A model generated the notes under the pieces. It did not search any database. It was not told the DNA's origin and was given only the letters and a program-made list of their open reading frames with translations. Below are positions 1 to 12,234 of a stretch of DNA of 41,093 nt, one piece after another. The stretch lies in contig JAGMES010000030.1 in NCBI GenBank assembly GCA_023128035.1, positions 1 to 41,093 on the forward strand, given 5' to 3'. The stretch is from Halanaerobiales bacterium. Its GTDB lineage: Bacteria > Bacillota_F > Halanaerobiia > DY22613. The position numbers and the translations under genes are program-made. Positions within the stretch are counted from its first letter, which is position 1; each line of letters starts with the position of its first letter.

Positions 1-755
1 TTTTGAGTGTAAAAGGGTAAAATTTCAAGATTATTATCTACATTTTTTATTTGTTTTGAAATTTGACCAGCACAGCCAAAAATGGTATCAATTAATGATT
101 TGCTAGTGTTTGTGCCGTTACTAAATACAGAATTAGCGTCAAATTCAAACTCACCACTTAGACTAATGTCAGAAACATCTTTTGCTCCAAGATCAACTAC
201 GAAAAAAATATTGGATGGAGGATTAGTAGATAAAATAGGTTCATATGAGAGCATATAATCGAAAACAAACCATTTTTTGTAGATAGCTTTTAATATGAGT
301 ACTTTATCTTCATTTAGTTCTTCATTTTTATCTGCATAAGAATATGAAATTGGACCACATTCATTGAGAAATAACCCAACATTATGTGGAATATCTGAGC
401 CATCTTTGATCCCAGTATTTTTATTATAGAGTTTAAAATATGGATAATTTTGTTGAATTGTGGAACGAGGTGTAGGTTCTTCTTTGATTACCCCACTAGA
501 AGAGTACCAATCATCCTGTGTAAAACGTTTAACATATAAATGCCAGTCATCACTTGCAGGACATCTATAAGAATCTGTTAAATCAACACCACAATGGTGT
601 TTTGCCAACCATGGTGCGGGAATTGGATTATTATCCCAATCAGTATAGGCATAATCATCGGTCCAGTCCCAAGTGGCACTAGCAATACCTGTCACTAAGA
701 ATAAACAGAGTAGGGTACTAACTAGACTTAACTTTAAAATAAACTGTTTTTTTAT
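1..755 (-). CDS. Secreted protein of unknown function, partial, apparent AUA start
   Basis: The frame is open from 755 to the left edge (251 full codons), so the C-terminus is missing. The N-terminus is a classic Sec signal peptide: KKQF, then a hydrophobic stretch (LSLVSTLLCLFLVTGIASA), with likely cleavage before TWDW. The mature part is rich in Trp, Tyr, Asp and Asn and has scattered Cys; I do not recognise a family. An AAGGAGG ribosome binding site ends 7 nt before an ATA codon. An in-frame TAA lies just upstream of that site, and no ATG, GTG or TTG lies between them. The only start that fits both the Shine-Dalgarno site and the signal peptide is therefore AUA. Either this is a genuine rare start or the start codon was lost by mutation. 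The long open frame argues for real coding sequence. Confidence 0.7.
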   Translation of the reverse strand, partial: MKKQFILKLSLVSTLLCLFLVTGIASATWDWTDDYAYTDWDNNPIPAPWLAKHHCGVDLTDSYRCPASDDWHLYVKRFTQDDWYSSSGVIKEEPTPRSTIQQNYPYFKLYNKNTGIKDGSDIPHNVGLFLNECGPISYSYADKNEELNEDKVLILKAIYKKWFVFDYMLSYEPILSTNPPSNIFFVVDLGAKDVSDISLSGEFEFDANSVFSNGTNTSKSLIDTIFGCAGQISKQIKNVDNNLEILPFYTQ

Positions 756-904
756 TTTAAAACCTCCTTATTTTTTATCTCATTGTCAATTGTCTTGAAA
801 ATATAGTAAATGTCCTCCTTTCTAAATTGATTTTAAAAACACAAATATTGTAAAAATCTAAGTATATTATAATCCTAAAACTAATTCTGATATTGCACCC
901 CTAT

Positions 905-1089
905 CTATAGATAAGGAGGATTTCATCTTCTGAAATGTCGTTAAAGTCGAAATAATAACTACGTTATTATTTCTTAAGTTTAACGACTTCAGAAGGAGTT
1001 TGAACTCTTACTGAAGTTTTTAAATTATTGTAAGACTTTTACTTCTACCTATAGATAAGGGGGAATTCACCTTCTGAAATGTCGTTAAA
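905..1089. repeat. Palindromic repeat element, copy 1
   Basis: Two 41-bp direct repeats (905-945 and 1049-1089, about 3 mismatches) both start CTATAGATAAGG and end CTTCTGAAATGTCGTTAAA. Between them lies a long inverted repeat: 937-987 pairs GTCGTTAAA with TTTAACGAC, and GAAATAATAAC with GTTATTATTTC, in a perfect-looking inner stem. An outer CTTCTGAA/TTCAGAAG pair extends the stem to 927-995. About 98 bp (937-1034) recurs in reverse orientation at 35783-35880. The element has no coding capacity. It looks like a MITE or the relic end of an insertion sequence; the family is not known from sequence alone. Confidence 0.75.
986..1020 (+). terminator. Terminator-like hairpin inside the repeat element
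   Basis: ACTTCAG pairs with CTGAAGT, with a nested GGAGTT/AACTC stem, followed by TTTTT. It belongs to the repeat element. It could stop plus-strand transcription ahead of the glutaminase gene. Confidence 0.45.
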
Positions 1090-1178
1090 TAAAAATTTTC
1101 ATTACTAGCTAGTAGGAGATTTAAAGTATATGTCAAATGATTTAATAGTGTATTGCGATTTAATTTAAGAAAGGGTGA

Positions 1179-3636
<2,458 letters not shown>

Positions 3637-3739
3637 TTATTTTTTACGCGAGTTATTCTTTCATTATGGTGCATGAATTATTAGTAAATATAGTAATGGT
3701 GAATGATAATAAGACATTGAATAGCAGGAGGAATATATA

Positions 3740-4726
3740 ATGAAAATACTTGTAACAGGCGGAGCAGGTTATATTGGTAGTCATGTAGTTAATGCTTTAT
3801 TAGGTACTGAGTATGAGATTGTGGTGCTTGATAATCTGCAAAAAGGTCATCAGGATGCACTAATTGGTGGCAAGTTTATTGAGGGTGATTTAGCTGATCG
3901 TCAAAAATTGAGTGAAATTTTTGCTGAACATCAAATTGAAGGAGTTATTCATTTAGCTGCGGATAGCCTAGTGGGAGAATCGATGGAAAACCCTTCAAAA
4001 TATTACTATAATAATGTGCTTAATGGTTATAATCTTTTGGAAGTTATGCGCGAGCATAGTACTCGTTATATAGTTTTTTCATCTACAGCTGCGGTATATG
4101 GTGAACCGGAAGAGATTCCAATAACAGAAGACCATCCAACTAGACCGACTAATGTATATGGTAAGACAAAACTTCATTTCGAAGATATGTTAGTAGATTA
4201 TGAGAAAGCATATGGAATTAAGCACATTTGTTTACGCTATTTTAACGCTGCAGGTGCAGATATTAGTGGAAGGATTGGAGAGGATCATAATCCAGAAAGT
4301 CATTTGATTCCAATAGTTTTACAGAAAGTATTAGGACTCCGTGAAAATCTAGCAATTTTCGGAACAGATTATAATACACCTGATGGAACTTGCATCAGAG
4401 ATTATATTCATGTAAATGATCTTGCTACTGCTCATATTTTGGCAATTGAAAAATTGTTTGATGGTTTTGATAGTAAGATCTATAATCTCGGAAATGGAGT
4501 TGGTTTTTCTGTTCGTGAAGTTATTGAAACAGCAAGCCAAGTGGTCGGAAAGCCGATTCCTGCACTAGAGCATCCAAGACGCACAGGTGATCCTGCTATT
4601 TTGATTGCAAGTTCAGATAAGATTAAAAAAGAATTGGATTGGAAACCTGAATATCCAGAATTAAAGAAAATAATTGAAACTGCTTGGAATTGGCATAAAA
4701 ATCATCCAGATGGATATTTAGGATAA
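3740..4726 (+). CDS. galE: UDP-glucose 4-epimerase
   Basis: It interconverts UDP-glucose and UDP-galactose, supplying galactosyl donors for glycans. It is an extended short-chain dehydrogenase of 328 residues. The N-terminal Rossmann motif is TGGAGYIGS (residues 6-14). The catalytic triad appears as Ser115 in FSSTAAVYGEP, Tyr140 and Lys144 in NVYGKTK. The sugar-binding RYFNAAGAD and the IRDYIHVNDLA segment are typical of GalE. An AGGAGGA site precedes ATG. A strong bidirectional terminator follows. It could feed the glycosyltransferases of the downstream cluster, but that is inference. Confidence 0.93.
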   Translation: MKILVTGGAGYIGSHVVNALLGTEYEIVVLDNLQKGHQDALIGGKFIEGDLADRQKLSEIFAEHQIEGVIHLAADSLVGESMENPSKYYYNNVLNGYNLLEVMREHSTRYIVFSSTAAVYGEPEEIPITEDHPTRPTNVYGKTKLHFEDMLVDYEKAYGIKHICLRYFNAAGADISGRIGEDHNPESHLIPIVLQKVLGLRENLAIFGTDYNTPDGTCIRDYIHVNDLATAHILAIEKLFDGFDSKIYNLGNGVGFSVREVIETASQVVGKPIPALEHPRRTGDPAILIASSDKIKKELDWKPEYPELKKIIETAWNWHKNHPDGYLG

Positions 4727-4776
4727 GGGAGCAAAGACTGAAGATACAATCCTTGTTACAGATAATGATTTTTATA

Positions 4777-4812
4777 AAAAGAACAGAGATTTGACTAGAT
4801 CTCTGTTCTTTT
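4777..4812. terminator. Bidirectional terminator, galE / TPR gene
   Basis: A 14-bp perfect stem (AAAAGAACAGAGAT with ATCTCTGTTCTTTT) around an 8-nt loop, A-rich on one side and T-rich on the other. It lies between convergent genes and can serve both. Confidence 0.85.
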
Positions 4813-4828
4813 CTAATACTTATTCTTC

Positions 4829-5992
4829 CTAAATAATTAACTTTTTAAAATCTTCTCTTACTTTAAGCTTTTCGAAATCCGGATTCTTTTTCGCCAATTC
4901 CTTGACCGATTTATCAAAATAAATTGCTTTTTGAAGATGATGGATTACCTTTTCAGGTTGCTCTAACCAATTATAAAGCATAGAGAGTGGGTAATGGAGA
5001 AATTTAGTGCTAGGGTATTTATGAAAAATTTCTAACATGATCTCTAGTGCCTCTTTATGCTTTTTATTATAGACTAGATAATCGGTTAATCTAAGATAAG
5101 AACCAAAAGGATCAGGGTTAATTCTCTGCATATGGTTTACATAAAAATCTAAAACCTGAGGGAATTTTTTTTGTGTTAGTAGAACTTGATTATATATCAG
5201 ATATAATTGATTATCATGAGGATTATATCTGATCGTATCAATGAGTAGATTTTCTGCTTGAAAAAAACGTTGCTCAGCTATGGCACGCAGTATTTTGTTT
5301 TTTTGTTTCATAGCTTTTTGCCAATTTTCTTCTAATGAATCGTAAAACTTTTTTCTTTCAATTATTTCTTCAGGTGAAAGAAATGTTTCTTCTAGCTCTT
5401 TTATACGAATCCAGATAGGTGATGTTATGCATTGAAATTTCAGTGCTCCTTGATAGAATTCCAATTCTGTTTTTGGTTCAACTTTTAAATGAGAAAAGAT
5501 TTCTAGCCCTAATAGATAGCCTTGATAATAATAGGGGTTTATCTCTAAAGATCGTTTCAAAGATTCAAGGGCTTTTATGTAATCCTTAAGTTTGGTATAA
5601 CTTTTGCTTAAGAAAAAATAAGCAAGGGAATGGTCAGGAGAAATTTCAATTTCTTTTTGGAAATGATCTTTAGATTTTGAAAATTGCTTCTGTTCTATTA
5701 AAGTAATCCCTATCATGTAGTTCGCTAGAGGATAGTCAGGATTTTCAGTTAGTATTTCATTGAGATATTTTTCTGCGCGTTTAAAATTCTGTGCATTGAT
5801 CATCTTTTGGGAATAATGAAAGAGATGATAATGATAAATCTCTTTATTTTGACGGTATTTTCTGGCTTTTTTTAGCGGAAGATAATCTTGAATATATTTC
5901 TTTTTAGCGATATAATAAACTTCTAGACTAACACGAACTGTTATGTATGATGCTGAAAGAAAGATGATGATGTTTTCTATAGTAAAATTCAT
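4829..5992 (-). CDS. Membrane-anchored tetratricopeptide-repeat protein
   Basis: A 387-residue protein with one N-terminal hydrophobic segment (about residues 4-27, containing IIIFLSASYITV), followed by a basic patch. The rest is helical TPR-like repeats, for example AEKYLNEILTENPDYPLANY, SKDHFQKEIEISPDHSLAYF and ALESLKRSLEINPYYYQGY, with further degenerate repeats to the C-terminus. It is probably a cytoplasmic scaffold tethered to the membrane; partners are unknown. The start at 5992 is preferred over the in-frame ATG at 6007 because GGAGGG lies 7 nt before it. It is monocistronic and divergent from the secA unit. Confidence 0.8.
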   Translation of the reverse strand: MNFTIENIIIFLSASYITVRVSLEVYYIAKKKYIQDYLPLKKARKYRQNKEIYHYHLFHYSQKMINAQNFKRAEKYLNEILTENPDYPLANYMIGITLIEQKQFSKSKDHFQKEIEISPDHSLAYFFLSKSYTKLKDYIKALESLKRSLEINPYYYQGYLLGLEIFSHLKVEPKTELEFYQGALKFQCITSPIWIRIKELEETFLSPEEIIERKKFYDSLEENWQKAMKQKNKILRAIAEQRFFQAENLLIDTIRYNPHDNQLYLIYNQVLLTQKKFPQVLDFYVNHMQRINPDPFGSYLRLTDYLVYNKKHKEALEIMLEIFHKYPSTKFLHYPLSMLYNWLEQPEKVIHHLQKAIYFDKSVKELAKKNPDFEKLKVREDFKKLII

Positions 5993-6118
5993 ATTATAAC
6001 CCTCCATTTGGCTTCTTAATTTACATTCTTACATCTTTCGAGAAAAATTTATTGAATCCTGCAAGGAGTTTGGTTTTCTTTCGAGAATAGAAAAAATAAG
6101 GAAAGGAAGTGAAAAAAT

Positions 6119-6277
6119 TTGATCTCCATTCTTAAAAAACAAACTTTAATAATCTTTTTTTTTCATATATTGGCTATCGTATTTGTTTTAGAAATTTTGG
6201 GAGTAGGTCATCTTGCCAGTCATCCAGTTATACTTGGCGCGATTTTGTTATCATATTATGATCTTTGGATTAAATGA
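6119..6277 (+). CDS. Small membrane protein (52 aa) upstream of secA
   Basis: An open frame beginning TTG encodes a 52-residue peptide with two hydrophobic stretches: TLIIFFFHILAIVFVLEIL and HPVILGAILLSYYDLWI. Its stop is 15 nt before the secA start, so it is probably co-transcribed. AAGGAAG lies about 11 nt upstream of TTG, a weak but plausible site. The hydrophobic coding pattern, lack of internal stops and position argue that it is real. I do not recognise the family. A second GTG frame at the same place stops after 8 codons. Confidence 0.5.
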   Translation: MISILKKQTLIIFFFHILAIVFVLEILGVGHLASHPVILGAILLSYYDLWIK

Positions 6278-6292
6278 GAAGGAGTGATTTGA

Positions 6293-8866
6293 ATGTTAAA
6301 GTATATTAGAAATTTGTTCCGTGATTCAAATGAAGTTGAATTAGAAAAGTTCCAGCCGACCGTCAATCAAATAAATGCACTTGAACCACAGATAAAAGTG
6401 TTGACTGATGCTGAGTTAAGAGCTAAAACAGATGAGTTTCGAGGACGGTTAAATCAGGGTGAAACTCTGGATGATCTTTTGCCTGAAGCATTTGCTGTCG
6501 TGCGAGAAGCCGCTCAAAGAGCTACTCCTGAGAAATTCCGCCATTATGATGTTCAGTTATTGGGGGGAGTTGTCCTCCATCAGGGTAAGATTGCAGAGAT
6601 GAAGACTGGTGAAGGTAAGACACTTGTTGCGACATTACCAACTTATCTTAATGCTTTGACTGGAAAAGGAGTTCATTTGATCACTGTAAATGATTATCTT
6701 GCTAAACGTGACTCTGAGTGGATGGGTAAAATCTATGAATTTTTAGGTTTGACTGTTGGTGTAATCTTAAATGGAATGACACCTGATCAACGCCAAATAG
6801 CTTATAGTGCTGATATAACCTATGGTACTAATAATGAGTTTGGTTTTGACTACTTACGGGACAATATGGCTATGACCCCAAATCATCTTGTTCAAAGGGA
6901 ATTAAATTATGCAATCATTGATGAGGTTGATAGTATTCTCATTGACGAGGCTAGAACACCACTTATTATTTCAGGTCAAGCTGAAGAATCACCTGAAATG
7001 TACAATCGGTTTGCAAAAATTGTTCCTAGATTGGTGCGTGATGAAGATTATACTGTAGATGAAAAATCTAATTCAGTTGTACCAACTGAAGATGGAATTC
7101 ATAAAGTTGAAAAGACATTAGGTGTAGGAAATCTTTATGACAATGAGCATGTTAATCTTAACCATCATTTAAATCAGGCTTTAAGAGCCCATATTTTAAT
7201 GAAGCGGGATAAGGATTATGTTGTGACTGATGGGCAGGTACATATTGTTGATCAATTTACAGGGCGGATTATGCCTGGTCGTCGTTACAGTGAAGGTTTA
7301 CATCAGTCTATCGAAGCCAAAGAACGAGTTAAGATTGAACATGAGAGCCAGACCATTGCAAGTATAACTTATCAAAATCTATTTAGAATGTATAATAAAT
7401 TGGCAGGAATGACCGGTACTGCCGAAACAGAAGAAGAAGAATTTGTGAAAATATACAAATTGCCAGTAATAGTAGTACCTACGAATAAACCGATGGTTCG
7501 TAATGATGTGGCAGATGTGATTTACAAATCTGAAGCTGGCAAGTTTAAAGCAGTAGTTAAGGAGATCGTTGAGCGCCATGAAAATGGTCAACCTATATTG
7601 GTTGGTACCATTTCTATAGAAAAGTCAGAAGAATTAAGCTTGATGCTTAAAAAACACGGAATTAAACATCAGGTACTTAATGCTAAATATCATGCACAAG
7701 AAGCTGAAATTATTACGAATGCTGGTCAAAAAGGTATGGTTACCATTGCTACTAACATGGCTGGACGTGGTACGGATATAGTTTTAGGGGAGGGTGTTAA
7801 GGAAGTAGGCGGCCTGCATATCATTGGTACAGAAAGGCATGAAAGTCGTCGAATTGATAACCAGTTAAGAGGTCGTGCTGGTCGTCAGGGAGATCCAGGT
7901 TCTTCGCAATTCTTTATATCCTTAGAAGATGATTTGATGCGTTTATTTGGTGCAGATAATATTTTCGCTATTATGGATAAGTTAGGTCTTGAAGAGGATA
8001 TGCCGATTGAGCATGGTTTGATCACTAAATCAATAGAACGAGCTCAAAAACGGGTCGAGGGTCGAAACTTCGAAATTCGTAAATATGTCTTAGAATATGA
8101 TGATGTATTGAATAAACAAAGAGGAATTATTTATAAACAACGTCGTCAAATGTTGATGAAGAATGATAATAAAGATGAGTTTTTAGGTATGATGGAAAAA
8201 ATGTTGGATGATATGGTAGAACTCTATCTGCCAAAAGATCTGCATCCTGATGAGTGGGATTTAAATGGTTTAGCTACTTTTACTGAACAGGTTTTTGCTG
8301 AAAAGAATCTTGTCAACCCTGAGGAATTACGCGGAAAAGATGCGGAAGAAATCCGTGGTGATTTGTGGAACTTGCTGAAAGATTTTTATGATAGACGTGA
8401 AAGTACTCTAACCACTGAAATAATGCGTGGGTTAGAAAAGCAGATTGCTCTGACGATTATAGATAGAAAATGGATGGATCATCTGGATATGATGGATGAA
8501 CTTCGCCAAGGAATTGGTCTTAGAGCAATTGGTCAGCGAGATCCTTTGACTGAATATAAGTTTGAGTCTTTTGAGATATTTAAGAGTATGACTGAAAGTA
8601 TTCGGTCTGATCTTGTTAAGACTTTATTCCATGTAAAAGTGGTTTCAGGTGAAACTCAGGCTAAAGAGCGGAAGATTACTCATCTTTCTGGTAATAGCGA
8701 TACGACAAATATGGCTCTTAAGCAGCCTAATCGTAAGATGCATACTAACGCTGGTGGTGATGAAGAGGTTAAGCAAGAACCGGTCGTTAAAGGGGAAAAG
8801 ATAGGACGCAATGAGCCTTGTCCTTGTGGTAGTGGGAAGAAGTATAAGAAGTGTTGTGGGAAATAG
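6293..8866 (+). CDS. secA: Preprotein translocase ATPase SecA
   Basis: This motor ATPase drives unfolded preproteins through SecYEG. The 857 residues carry all landmarks: Walker A MKTGEGKT (about 103-110), the DEAD-type [13 protein letters not shown], the preprotein cross-linking domain, NBD2 with [20 protein letters not shown] and [15 protein letters not shown], and the helical scaffold with [20 protein letters not shown]. The C-terminal zinc-binding SEC-C tail ([13 protein letters not shown]) binds SecB or ribosomes in other bacteria. The start has GAAGGAGTG 9 nt upstream. The small membrane peptide precedes it and a terminator follows. There is no sign of a second, accessory-type SecA. Confidence 0.97.
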   Translation: MLKYIRNLFRDSNEVELEKFQPTVNQINALEPQIKVLTDAELRAKTDEFRGRLNQGETLDDLLPEAFAVVREAAQRATPEKFRHYDVQLLGGVVLHQGKIAEMKTGEGKTLVATLPTYLNALTGKGVHLITVNDYLAKRDSEWMGKIYEFLGLTVGVILNGMTPDQRQIAYSADITYGTNNEFGFDYLRDNMAMTPNHLVQRELNYAIIDEVDSILIDEARTPLIISGQAEESPEMYNRFAKIVPRLVRDEDYTVDEKSNSVVPTEDGIHKVEKTLGVGNLYDNEHVNLNHHLNQALRAHILMKRDKDYVVTDGQVHIVDQFTGRIMPGRRYSEGLHQSIEAKERVKIEHESQTIASITYQNLFRMYNKLAGMTGTAETEEEEFVKIYKLPVIVVPTNKPMVRNDVADVIYKSEAGKFKAVVKEIVERHENGQPILVGTISIEKSEELSLMLKKHGIKHQVLNAKYHAQEAEIITNAGQKGMVTIATNMAGRGTDIVLGEGVKEVGGLHIIGTERHESRRIDNQLRGRAGRQGDPGSSQFFISLEDDLMRLFGADNIFAIMDKLGLEEDMPIEHGLITKSIERAQKRVEGRNFEIRKYVLEYDDVLNKQRGIIYKQRRQMLMKNDNKDEFLGMMEKMLDDMVELYLPKDLHPDEWDLNGLATFTEQVFAEKNLVNPEELRGKDAEEIRGDLWNLLKDFYDRRESTLTTEIMRGLEKQIALTIIDRKWMDHLDMMDELRQGIGLRAIGQRDPLTEYKFESFEIFKSMTESIRSDLVKTLFHVKVVSGETQAKERKITHLSGNSDTTNMALKQPNRKMHTNAGGDEEVKQEPVVKGEKIGRNEPCPCGSGKKYKKCCGK

Positions 8867-8878
8867 ATAGTCTATTTA

Positions 8879-8915
8879 ATCGCCTGTGGAGTTGATCTGC
8901 AGGCGATTATTTTAT
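8879..8915 (+). terminator. Rho-independent terminator after secA
   Basis: AATCGCCTG pairs with CAGGCGATT over a 12-nt loop, followed by ATTTTATTTT. It is placed 13 nt after the secA stop. Confidence 0.85.
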
Positions 8916-9086
8916 TTTAAGGTAGAGTAATTAGATATGCAGGGAATAAATGTGAAATGTCGAAGAGGTTTAATATAGTTATTTTTTGAAAATGTTTATA
9001 GTTGAACGTTAATTGTTTAAGATTATGATATTGCGTTAATAATGTATAGAGATGATTTTTGTTTGTGAAACTAAGGGGGATTTGAT

Positions 9087-10478
9087 ATGGAAGGTTTTAG
9101 AATTCAAAATATCAAAAGTTTTCAAGACTCGGGTCAAATTGAAATTCGACCTATTACTGTTTTTATTGGACGAAATAGTTCTGGGAAGAGTAGTTTAATC
9201 CGGTTCCCTCTTGTTTTGCAACAGAGTTTTCAGAATAATTTTTCTGGTCCATTGATTTTTGATGGGAGTAGTGTCGATTATGGGAATTTTGATGATGTGG
9301 TGTTTAATCATGATATGAATTTGCCAATTTCATTTTCGATTGATTTGAATACGGATAATTTAATTCAAGCTATTGATCAACTATTGTTTAAGGATTTAAC
9401 AAATACAGGTTTAGATTTGTTGGATTATTTTGAGAAAGGTTATCCTGCTACTTTAACAGTTAAAGCAAAAAATATGGTAAAAGATAATCTTAGACAATTA
9501 TATATAAGTGAGTTTATATTATCTATTGGGAAAGAGAAAATTTTAAAAGCTGAGTTTTTGGGAGAAAATAGGTATCTACTGAATGGATATGGTTTTAAAA
9601 AGACTGAGCGTGAAATGAAGTTTAATAACTTTTTTATAAATTTTGACAATATTATTATGCATTTTATTTTCTCGAAAGATTTAATTGGTGAATACCTGCG
9701 TTCAGATATGCTTATAGTAGAAGAGATTCAAAAGAATTTAAGAAGAGTTTTAAGTGAACTTATATATATTGGTCCATTTAGAACAATGCCTTTACGTGAT
9801 TATAGATTAAAAGAAGGAGAGTATATTAGTGTTGGAAAAGATGGGAGTGCTGCTCCATATATTCTTGCTTCTAAGTATTTGCAGGAAGATAAGCTCTTTT
9901 TTGAAAAGATTAATAACTGGCTAGGTACAAATATGCACGTTGAAATAGATGTTAATTTGTTTAATGGAAATATGTTTAAAATATTGGTAAAAAATTTGGT
10001 AACAGGTCGAGTAAGTAACTTACTGGATGTGGGCTTTGGTATTTCTCAAGTTTTGCCTATATTGATCCAAAGTTATATGCAAAAAGAAATAGAGGAATTT
10101 AATTCAGAACCAGTAACTAAACTTCATATCATCGAACAACCTGAAATTCATCTACATCCATCTGCTCAATCCAGTTTGGCTGATTTATTCATTGAGGGGT
10201 ATCAATTGGATAAACAAAATCGTTTTATTATTGAAACACATAGTAGAAATATGATTTTACGATTGAGAAGAAGGATTGCGGAGAGAAAGATTTCTCCAGA
10301 TGATGTTGCTATTTATTATGTTAAGAGTGGAGTAAATTCAGATGATCCTAGTGAGATTGAAAGATTAGATATAAATGAATTTGGTGAAATACCAGATTGG
10401 CCTGATGATTTTTTTGATCAGGCTTATCAAGATGTGATTGCTTTAAAAGCAGCTCGAAGCCAGTATGAACAGACCTAA
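9087..10478 (+). CDS. DUF3696-type AAA ATPase (OLD/ABC-like)
   Basis: A 463-residue P-loop ATPase of the ABC/RecF-like AAA_15/AAA_21 group. Walker A is GRNSSGKSS (28-36) right after the strand RPITVFI. An ABC-like signature region is DVGFGISQVLPI (near 312). Walker B is LHIIEQPEIHLHP. The conserved IIETHSRNMILRLRR and the DDVAIYYV tail match the DUF3696 C-terminal region. Such ATPases often pair with nucleases in phage-defence or DNA-repair modules. An AAGGGGGA site precedes ATG. The next gene encodes an ATPase with a nuclease-like domain, 61 nt downstream. Its own function is not known; a defence role is inference. Confidence 0.8.
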   Translation: MEGFRIQNIKSFQDSGQIEIRPITVFIGRNSSGKSSLIRFPLVLQQSFQNNFSGPLIFDGSSVDYGNFDDVVFNHDMNLPISFSIDLNTDNLIQAIDQLLFKDLTNTGLDLLDYFEKGYPATLTVKAKNMVKDNLRQLYISEFILSIGKEKILKAEFLGENRYLLNGYGFKKTEREMKFNNFFINFDNIIMHFIFSKDLIGEYLRSDMLIVEEIQKNLRRVLSELIYIGPFRTMPLRDYRLKEGEYISVGKDGSAAPYILASKYLQEDKLFFEKINNWLGTNMHVEIDVNLFNGNMFKILVKNLVTGRVSNLLDVGFGISQVLPILIQSYMQKEIEEFNSEPVTKLHIIEQPEIHLHPSAQSSLADLFIEGYQLDKQNRFIIETHSRNMILRLRRRIAERKISPDDVAIYYVKSGVNSDDPSEIERLDINEFGEIPDWPDDFFDQAYQDVIALKAARSQYEQT

Positions 10479-10539
10479 AAGAATGCTTTCATTTAAAGAA
10501 GGCTTTGCAAAAAAGGTTAACAATAAAGGAGGGGTAAAG

Positions 10540-12132
10540 ATGCGGTGTTTTAACACTTCTGGGCCAATTGAACCTGAAATCCATTTTTACATTAAACGAG
10601 AAGAAAAATTAAATGAAGTAATCAGGCAGATAAAAGGGCAATATCTACCCAGCAAGGATATGTATTTAGGATGCTATTTTACGCTATTTGCCCCTCGCCA
10701 GATGGGAAAAACTACTTTTGTGAAAGATATTGAAAGAAAATTAGATTCAGATTACATAGTTATAAGAATTTCATTTGAAGGAATGATAGGACTTTCGGAA
10801 AACCAATTCTATGAAGCTTTCCATCAAGAATTGTGTATTTCTTTGAAAAATAAAGGGTTTGAAATAGATTATCCAGTATTTCATAATCATTTGGGATTTA
10901 TCAACTTTAATCGATATCTTGCAGAGAAAATAGATAAGAAGTTTGTTCTTATAATTGATGAGTTTGATGCTATCAAAGAAGATTATATCGGAAATTTATT
11001 GCATAGTTTTCGAAAGATATATATTGAAAGGGATCGTGAATTTAATCTGCACTCATTAATTTTAGTTGGTATTCAAAATATTACTGGAATTAATCTAGAT
11101 CATGCTTCTCCTTTTAATACAAATGATATAATCAATTTAGAGAAGTTTACTAAAAAAGAAGTATTTGATTTAATTGGGCAATATGAAGAGGCGAAAAATC
11201 AGAGATTTGTTAAAGAAGTGAAAGAAAGAATTTTTTATGAGACAAAAGGACAGCCAGGATTAACAAATGCTTTATGTAAATATTTAGTTGAAGATTTTAA
11301 CCCAGGATTGGACTGCGATATTAAGATAAATGATTTTAACAAAATGTATAATTTCTTTATTTTTCAATTAATTGATAAGAATACACGTAATATTATGAAC
11401 AAAGCCAGTAACTACAAAGATCAATTACTTCAGCTTTTTGATACCAGTAAAAAAACTCCATATAACGTGGATGAAGAATGGCAGGAATATTTTATTGTAA
11501 ACGGAATAATCGAGCCAGAACAAATAATTGATGGAGATAATATTCGCTCATATGTTCGTTTTACTTGCCCATTATATCAGAAAAAATTATACAATAAATT
11601 TAAACCAGTAAGAACTGGAGAAGAAACATATTATTTTCCGATTGATATTGATGTAAGTGTTTTTCTTGATAATCAACGATTAAACATCCAAAACATCTTA
11701 AAGAACTATCAAAGCTATGTAAATCGACGTGGTAAAAAAGCTTTTGAATATGCAAAAGAACGAAAAGATGGTTCTAAAGTTGAAGCGGTTTATCATTATT
11801 CTCTTGATTCATATTTGAGTAATTTTATGGATGTTGTAAACGGAATATGTGTTGCTGAATTTCCAACAGGTAATGGTAAAGTTGATCTTTGGTTAAAGTA
11901 TAAGGATCAAAGGTATGTGATTGAGGTTAAAAATTACTTAAATCCATTCCAGGTTAATGAGGCGAAAAAACAAGCAGTAAGATATGCCAAATCAGAAGGC
12001 TTAAAAGAGGCCTATTTAGTCATATTCACTAAAGTGCACCCAAAGAATGACCTTGAGGTATCCTTTGAGGAAGAAATAGATGATATCAAGCTTTTCGGCA
12101 TTTATATAAATGTTAATTTTAACGAGGGATGA
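10540..12132 (+). CDS. AAA-like ATPase with C-terminal PD-(D/E)XK nuclease-type domain
   Basis: The 530-residue protein starts with MRCFNTSGPI and FYIKREEKL, which resemble the AAA-like domain family (AAA_35). Walker A is APRQMGKTT (51-59) and Walker B is FVLIIDEFD (135-143). A winged-helix-like middle follows (GQPGLTNALCKYLVEDF). The C-terminus has the restriction-endonuclease-like pattern GKVDLWLKYK, then YVIEVKNYL and an alpha helix with Gln and Lys (EAKKQAVRYA), matching Asp, Glu-x-Lys of PD-(D/E)XK folds. I place the start at ATG 10540 because AAAGGAGGGG is 5-6 nt upstream; the frame itself is open 75 nt further 5' and overlaps the previous gene. Probably an operon with the previous ATPase. 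Confidence 0.78.
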   Translation: MRCFNTSGPIEPEIHFYIKREEKLNEVIRQIKGQYLPSKDMYLGCYFTLFAPRQMGKTTFVKDIERKLDSDYIVIRISFEGMIGLSENQFYEAFHQELCISLKNKGFEIDYPVFHNHLGFINFNRYLAEKIDKKFVLIIDEFDAIKEDYIGNLLHSFRKIYIERDREFNLHSLILVGIQNITGINLDHASPFNTNDIINLEKFTKKEVFDLIGQYEEAKNQRFVKEVKERIFYETKGQPGLTNALCKYLVEDFNPGLDCDIKINDFNKMYNFFIFQLIDKNTRNIMNKASNYKDQLLQLFDTSKKTPYNVDEEWQEYFIVNGIIEPEQIIDGDNIRSYVRFTCPLYQKKLYNKFKPVRTGEETYYFPIDIDVSVFLDNQRLNIQNILKNYQSYVNRRGKKAFEYAKERKDGSKVEAVYHYSLDSYLSNFMDVVNGICVAEFPTGNGKVDLWLKYKDQRYVIEVKNYLNPFQVNEAKKQAVRYAKSEGLKEAYLVIFTKVHPKNDLEVSFEEEIDDIKLFGIYINVNFNEG

Positions 12133-12165
12133 TAACTCAACTTTCGCAGTTGATAAATCCCTATA

Positions 12166-12201
12166 AAAATAAAAGACTCCATGATTGGAGTCTTTTATTT
12201 T
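12166..12201. terminator. Bidirectional terminator
   Basis: A perfect 16-bp stem (AAAATAAAAGACTCCA with TGGAGTCTTTTATTTT) around a TGAT loop. It lies between the convergent ATPase gene and the small secreted peptide and suits both. Confidence 0.88.
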
Positions 12202-12234
12202 GACTTTTTTTTAAAAAAATCTATACGTACTGGT

